Assembly: GCA_001683735.1 (NCBI GenBank)
Contig: LUGG01000043.1
Span: 62,001-126,000 of the forward strand
DNA from: Grifola frondosa
Lineage: Eukaryota; Basidiomycota; Agaricomycetes; Polyporales; Grifolaceae
DNA length: 64,000 nucleotides
Direction: 5' to 3'
The translations under genes were made by a program, and so were the position numbers. Shown here piece after piece: positions 59,001 through 64,000 of this stretch. Within the stretch, counting starts at the first letter, position 1, and each line of letters begins with the position of its first letter. The notes under the pieces were generated by a model. It was not told where the DNA came from, did no database searches, and worked only from the letters and a program-made list of their open reading frames with translations.

Positions 59001-60206
59001 CAGCGTTTTGACGCGACCTCTTGCTCCTCGTCCTCCACGATCTCCTCATCTGCCTGCAAAGTGTTCAATCCGTCCTCCAGCTGGCGCAGCGCGCGATCCA
59101 GCTCGAACTTTATCACAGGGTCCCTCTCGATTGCCTGCTTCTCCTCGACCTGGCGTATCAACTCGTAGATCGCGTCCACCGCCTCCTCCTTCTGGGCCTG
59201 TTCGGTTTCTTTGGATTTGCGGTACTTCATCCACGCAGGGCGCTGGTGAGATGAAATCCCCTTCACCGCCACGTGTAGCGACATTGTGTCTAGGAAGCGC
59301 GTCCTCGTTCCCTCGATGTTGTACTCCTCCAGGACCCTGATGCGGTCATACGACACGTTGTGTCCCACTACAACCCTCGCGACAGATGGGTTACCGAAAG
59401 GAATCAAATGCTGCGGGTCAGAAGATTCCCCAAGTAACCATGGGGAGATCCAGGAGTACCACCCGTTCTTCGACACTGCGCATGCCATCACCGCATACGG
59501 ACTGTATGCCGGCATAGTCTCGACATCGAACGTCAGCATCTCCTCTGGCTTTCCATCATGCTCTGGGTATTCGACATGAGTGCTGTAGATGGAGCCGTCC
59601 GGCATATAGAGATACTTTGTCCAGCCAGCCTGGATGTGCCAATCGTCTGGTTTGGGCAGCAGTTGCGCCGCGGATAGATCTTTTGCGAGCGATAGCCATG
59701 GCTGAGCAGCAGCTGTTCCGATGTAGTGAAAGTGCTCGTCGAGAGTGCGGCCCTGTAATGGTGGGAGGGTGAATGATGTATCCGGGAGAACCGACCCCTG
59801 ACTGGGATCAAGGCCGTGCATCTGCAGATGTTGCTGCGCGATGCGCACGAAGGTTTTGTCGGGCTCGGGGAAGGTGACATTGCGAAATATCTGCTTGTGC
59901 AACCCTCTAGAGAGCAGCTGGACGCCGAGCTCGTTCCGTTTGACTGGAAGATTCGTGAGATGCAGCACGCTCGTACTGCACACGACTCAATCACGTACTT
60001 TGCTCGGCCGGTGTTTCCTCCTTGACTTTCGTTTCCTTCTTAGGTTCTGCCTTAGACCTGACTGGTGTACGAGAGCGTGCAGGCTTTTGGGGAGGCAGCT
60101 GTACCTGCTGCAAGAAGGAGGTTGATGCAGACGAGTGAAGAAGTCTCGAACCAGCTGGCGGAGTAATTTTTCGCAACATCCGAATTTCCCTGGCATTCGA
60201 GTGCAC
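56068..60206 (-). CDS. MIP1: Mitochondrial DNA polymerase (gamma-type, family A)
   Basis: This gene replicates and proofreads mitochondrial DNA. The start is the ATG at 60206 or the in-frame MLRK at about 60178; both give a basic, Ser-rich presequence ([15 protein letters not shown]) fitting mitochondrial import. Proofreading exonuclease motifs are [11 protein letters not shown] (Exo I), [11 protein letters not shown] (Exo II) and [13 protein letters not shown] (Exo III). Polymerase motifs are [11 protein letters not shown] (A), [16 protein letters not shown] (B) and [10 protein letters not shown] (C), so all catalytic acids are present. An intron of 53 nt lies at 58473-58525. Two frame breaks remain: one at about 59990, where AGTACG is repeated 22 nt apart, and one at about 56660, explained by one missing base before [10 protein letters not shown]. 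It ends at the TGA 56068-56070. Length is in the family's usual range (about 1,350 residues). Confidence 0.93.
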
Positions 60207-60653
60207 AGGAAAAACTTTTAGGATTACTGCAGGACACAGGGCTAAGCAGGCGGGATGGTCCTTGAGATGTGACCGAGAAGGAGGTAGTACTTACTACTTG
60301 ACAGCTACTTAACTTTTCCGCAATTGTCACGTGCTCATTTTAATCGGTTAAATACAATAACGATAAGCCACTTAGTACTTACGATAGATATGGCTGTGCA
60401 GTTAGTAACTGTGGCGGCCTTCGACATTTCGCGAATGATGTATGTTCACCTGCGGCTGCTTCAAGTTTCACCGGCTTCACTGGCGCAATAGTAGGAGTGA
60501 CGGTCCTTTGAACGGTAATTAAAATATTTGCTCAACAGCTCTGGAGTCTGATGGATTCTGTCTCTTGAATGACATAGCATGATAATCACCGAATCCGAAT
60601 GGAATGCTTCTGCAGCATTCCTTTCGACATCGAGCAGCACTAATTCTCTCACC
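60207..60653. other. Divergent promoter region between MIP1 and the DUF6593-like gene
   Basis: 447 bp between head-to-head genes. A 60-nt AT-rich piece lies around 60330-60390. No site assigned. Confidence 0.45.
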
Positions 60654-61668
60654 ATGGTACCTCCTGCCGACCCTCCAAGGTCAGCTGGTCCTTCATCGAT
60701 TGTCAGCAAACGTTACTAACATGTGCCTCAGCTATGATGACGTTGTAGAATCATCTGCATCTTCTGCGAGATTGGAAAGTCACCAAGATGCATCCAGCAG
60801 GTTGAGCATGGTCAATGACCTTGTGTCCTCTGATTCGAGTTCTCGTCACGAGGAGTCGGCAGTGTATGTCATTGTTCGTCCACTCCTCTGTGCGTTCTGA
60901 TTTTCGACGTGTAGCTATCTGCTGCCACCAATGATGGGACCCGTGGTCTATTCCTTCGTCCAACAATCCTTCAACTCGATGATCCTCTCCGGTCAACATG
61001 AGACATCTCCATACTACCATATCTCTGTCCACACAAATTGCTTTATACCATCTTCCTACATCACCGTCATTCGAAGGGGTTCCAATGAGGATGGAGATCT
61101 CATTGGCTCTTTTGAGTATGTATAATGAGATTTTTCTGACTTATGGGTGCTTACCAAGCGTTGCTCAGAATGGGAATATCGGAGAAGAAGCCCACGGTGA
61201 AGATGGGCGATCGAGAAAGAGTATTAGATATCGTTCTCTTCAGAGCGGGAAGTAAATCGGACGTGAGTCAAGTCTCTCATTGTGCTCGGACCTTCCTCAC
61301 TTTAGTTCAGCGTGCCTGGCACTGGCGGTGGCATAGCGACATCAGGCAGCACCTTTGCTGGCGCTACGATAGTCCTGTGAAATATGTCAGTGATTCGTGT
61401 TTTGCATGAGTCTGCAAATTCGAGACTAAATTGGCCTTATCAGTGCTACTTACGGACACAATCTGGAAATCCTTCTGGACCTATCCTGGCAGCTTACACA
61501 CCTCCGCCCTTAGTCCCTCGTGCTGACGGCTTCGCATCTCCGCCGGCATCCTTGAAGCTATACCCAGAAGGCCAGGAACTATTTGATCATATACTAGTAT
61601 CAGCACTCGTTATCGAACGGAAGCGATTAACTCCATCAGCTGCAACGCTAAAACAGTTATTCAATTGA
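60654..61668 (+). CDS. DUF6593-like protein
   Basis: ATG at 60654 (MVPPADPPRSAGPSSIVS). A Ser-rich linker (SSASSARLESHQDASSRLSM) is followed by the domain: TSPYYHISVHTNCFIPSSYI, TVIRRGSNEDGDLIGSFE, MGISEKKPTVKMGDRERVLD, WRWHSDIRQHLCWRYDSPVK, YLRTQSGNPSGPILAAYTPP, ASLKLYPEGQELFDHILVSA and LVIERKRLTPSAATLKQLFN, stop TGA 61666-61668. This order matches a widespread agaricomycete domain (DUF6593), a beta-rich fold of unknown function in cytosolic proteins. About five exons with 50-60-nt introns. Minor frame uncertainty near 61300-61450. Confidence 0.78.
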
Positions 61669-62176
61669 TTGATCATGATCGACACCGTTTCCTATACAGC
61701 TATCGGACTATACGGATACCTTCTATGTCACCAAGATGATTCCTCGTTCAATAATATATGGCTAGTCCACTATTCTATGCAGCGAACAATGCTTGATTCT
61801 TAATGACTGACGGATTGGACTCCAGAGCATTCTTTTGTGAACAGCTCAAGTCTCTCACGTGCTCTGTAAGCTACCTCTCAGCTGTCTTGATCGCGCTTGT
61901 TTTATGCTTGGCTTAGAAGCAACAGTTGGGGTGAGACGCGCTTAACTCCTCGTTATCTCCCGCGTTTTGCCTTATCCGTATCTCATGACAGACCGTGTCC
62001 AATGTTTCCCATATTGCGCCTGGGGTTCACTGTATTATCACGCTTCTCAATAGCAGCGTTCTCGGGGCCGTCGTCACCGACCCCCACGGAAACAAACTGA
62101 CGCACAGGAACCCGTGAATCCTTATCTACCCAAATGCTTTGCAGCGAACATCGTCTCTCCTTCCCTATCATGAGCT
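61669..62176. other. Intergenic stretch before the permease gene
   Basis: No coding signal recognised. It holds the permease promoter. Confidence 0.5.
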
Positions 62177-64000
62177 ATGGCCATGCAGGACACAGAAAAA
62201 TACTCCCCGTCCACGTCGCTACAATTCGAGGAGAAAGTTCCGGATGTGCTCGTCTCGGAGGCGGTCGGTCCTAAATTCACGGTAGAGCGCCTCTTCCGCC
62301 GTGTCACTGCGCAGCTTTCGCAATGGGGCCTTGAAGTAAACGGGTGAGTCTGCCACACGCGAATGACGCTTCAGCCAAAATGCCAAATATTATGCTTCGC
62401 GTAGCATTGTTCCCATTCCACTGGAAGAACGAACCGATCCACGATTGTATCAGATGTTTATGGTATGGTTCTCCGCCAACGCAAACATTCTGATGTATGT
62501 CCATCACACTTCGCTTCACTCCTGCATTCTCTCATCTTTGCGCTGCAGTTTGAGCGCTGGGACAGTCGGACCAGCATTCTATGGACTCGGTATCAAAGAT
62601 TCGCTGCTCATAATATTGGTAGTGGACATAGTGTATGCACTGTCATTTAGAAGCATGGTGTCAATTCGCTAACATAGCCCAGTACATGCGCATTCCCTGC
62701 GTTCTTGTGAGTGCCTACCCCTGAGAAGGTTTAGATCTGGATATTTACGTTCACCAGCGCAGTGTTTGGCCCCAAACTTGGAACTCGGGCAATGGTTCAA
62801 AGCCGATTTTCATGGGGGTAAGTGCTGTCGCGCCTACGCATAACACAAAGTGACGACTGCTCGACAGCTATTATGGGGCTATTATTCCGAGCGTGCTCAA
62901 TGTCTTGTCAATGCAAGGTTATTTGATATTGAATGCCATAATCGGTGGGCAGACGCTTGCCGGTGTATCCACACATTTGAACGCCTCTCTTGGGATCGTC
63001 ATAATTGGAATAATTTCTCTGGCAGTAAGCACTTCTTCGACCTCGGTGTGAGCGCTTCCACAAATAATTTTTTATTTGAAAGGTCACTTTCTGCGGATGC
63101 CAGATACTACATTGGTGGGCTCTACCGCATGCTACTTTAGGAAATTTGACGAGCCCACATACAGGTATGAGACCGTTATTTGGATACCAAACGTGATCGC
63201 TTTCATCGTCATGCTCGGTGTCGGTGGGAAGAACTTGGTGAATGCGCCTCTCTCCAGCCCACTGCCCCTCGACACTGCCACGATCCTAACATTCGGTGCC
63301 ACGCTCACTGCCACCAATGTGAGCTGGTCAACCGTTACTCCGGACTATGGAGTATATCACAATGCCAAAGCATCTTCGTAAGTCGAATAGCGCCCATTGC
63401 CTGGTACTGATCCTGATGTCGACCTTGCTAGTTGGAGGATCTTCATCTACGCCTATCTCGGTTTCCTCCTCGCCAGCGTATGTTCAATCTGATGGGTCGT
63501 GCATACGAAGTCTCACCACATTTTCGCACCCACAGATGCCCGCGCATATGCTCGGCGCGGCTTTCACCGCTGCTTCCGTATCTGTCCCAGCATGGAAAGC
63601 TGGCCTTGGTGATGGTAACGACGTCGGCGGGCTGATCGCTGCTATACTTGCCCCCACGGGCCGCTTTGGCAAGTTCATGCTCGTGCTGACCGCACTGACC
63701 GCGCCGAGTGCGTGTGCCCCAACTATGTACACGGTGTGCACCAGCTTCATGACAATCGCCCCCATTTTCGCAAAAATACCGCGATTTGTCATCGCCACAA
63801 TCTCCACAGCGATGTATGAATCTCATCGCGTACCGCGTGCAGAAAGGAGGCTGACGCCATGCCTTGAATAGTCTTATACCCGTAGCGATCGTGGGCTCCA
63901 CACGTTTCTACACGACGTTCGTAGACATCCAGAGTAAGTCTGATTCTCGCTCGCCAGCGCCGTGACTTACCGCGGTAAAATGCAGGTCTGATCGGGTACT
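62177..64000 (+). CDS. Purine-cytosine permease, NCS1 family (FCY2-like), 3' end beyond the window
   Basis: ATG at 62177 (MAMQDTEKYSPSTSLQFEEK). The cytosolic N-terminus ends with VERLFRRVTAQLSQWGLEVNG and PIPLEERTDPRLYQMFMVWF. Then come SANANIL (TM1), GTVGPAFYGLGIKDSLLIIL (TM2), FAVFGPKLGTRAMVQSRFSW, GYYGAIIPSVLNVLSMQGYL, ILNAIIGGQTLAGVSTHLNA and LGIVIIGIISLAVTF. Further segments are VIWIPNVIAFIVMLGVGGKN, PDYGVYHNAKASS, VPAWKAGLGDGNDVGGLIAA, ILAPTGRFGKFMLVLTALT, SACAPTMYTVCTSFMTIAPI and FVDIQSLIGY at the window edge. These are diagnostic of fungal FCY2-type transporters, which import cytosine and purines with protons across the plasma membrane. Short introns interrupt it throughout. One or two frame changes occur (about 62650, 63120). 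Confidence 0.9.

Overview
The window is nuclear DNA of an agaricomycete (Basidiomycota). The evidence is short spliced introns (two measured at exactly 53 nt), a class I hydrophobin, a DUF6593-type protein, an F-box/LRR protein, a fungal-type mitochondrial DNA polymerase, and a dense middle section of basidiomycete transposons including a Plavaka-type transposase. Functions below come from protein motifs read by eye; no database search was run.

Layout. 0-9.8 kb is ordinary genic DNA: a partial arrestin-like gene (-), an F-box protein (+), a GH5 glucanase-like gene (-) and an unrecognised multi-exon gene (-). 9.9-17.2 kb is a short-chain dehydrogenase (SDR) gene cut in two by a 6.3-kb non-LTR retrotransposon with a clean 13-bp target-site duplication (TSD). 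18.5-23.9 kb holds decayed fragments of a fatty acid synthase alpha subunit and a UFD4/TRIP12-type HECT ubiquitin ligase, the latter abutting a transposase gene.

23.9-39.8 kb is the most unusual part. A Plavaka-type transposase gene and a head-to-head companion gene are each split by one copy of a large, nearly palindromic element (A, 25289-30351; B, 33401-37942). The TSDs of A and B are exchanged, and the 5' halves of both split genes lie in the wrong orientation. Flipping the 3,049-bp interval 30352-33400 restores both genes at once: one reading frame resumes in frame and the other regains a normal 53-nt intron. Either the two copies recombined and inverted the interval, or the assembly is mis-joined there.

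41-47.4 kb carries a small two-exon gene, a degraded zinc-ribbon/DDE transposase-like gene, and a 903-bp long-TIR element with a 9-bp TSD. 48.4-64 kb returns to genes: hydrophobin, Kelch/DUF4110 protein, alpha/beta hydrolase, small secreted protein, mitochondrial DNA polymerase (MIP1), DUF6593-like protein, and a partial purine-cytosine permease (NCS1 family).

Caution: many otherwise conserved genes contain single-base frame breaks, often at C/G runs. This looks partly like residual consensus error, so several 'pseudogenes' may be intact in the organism.
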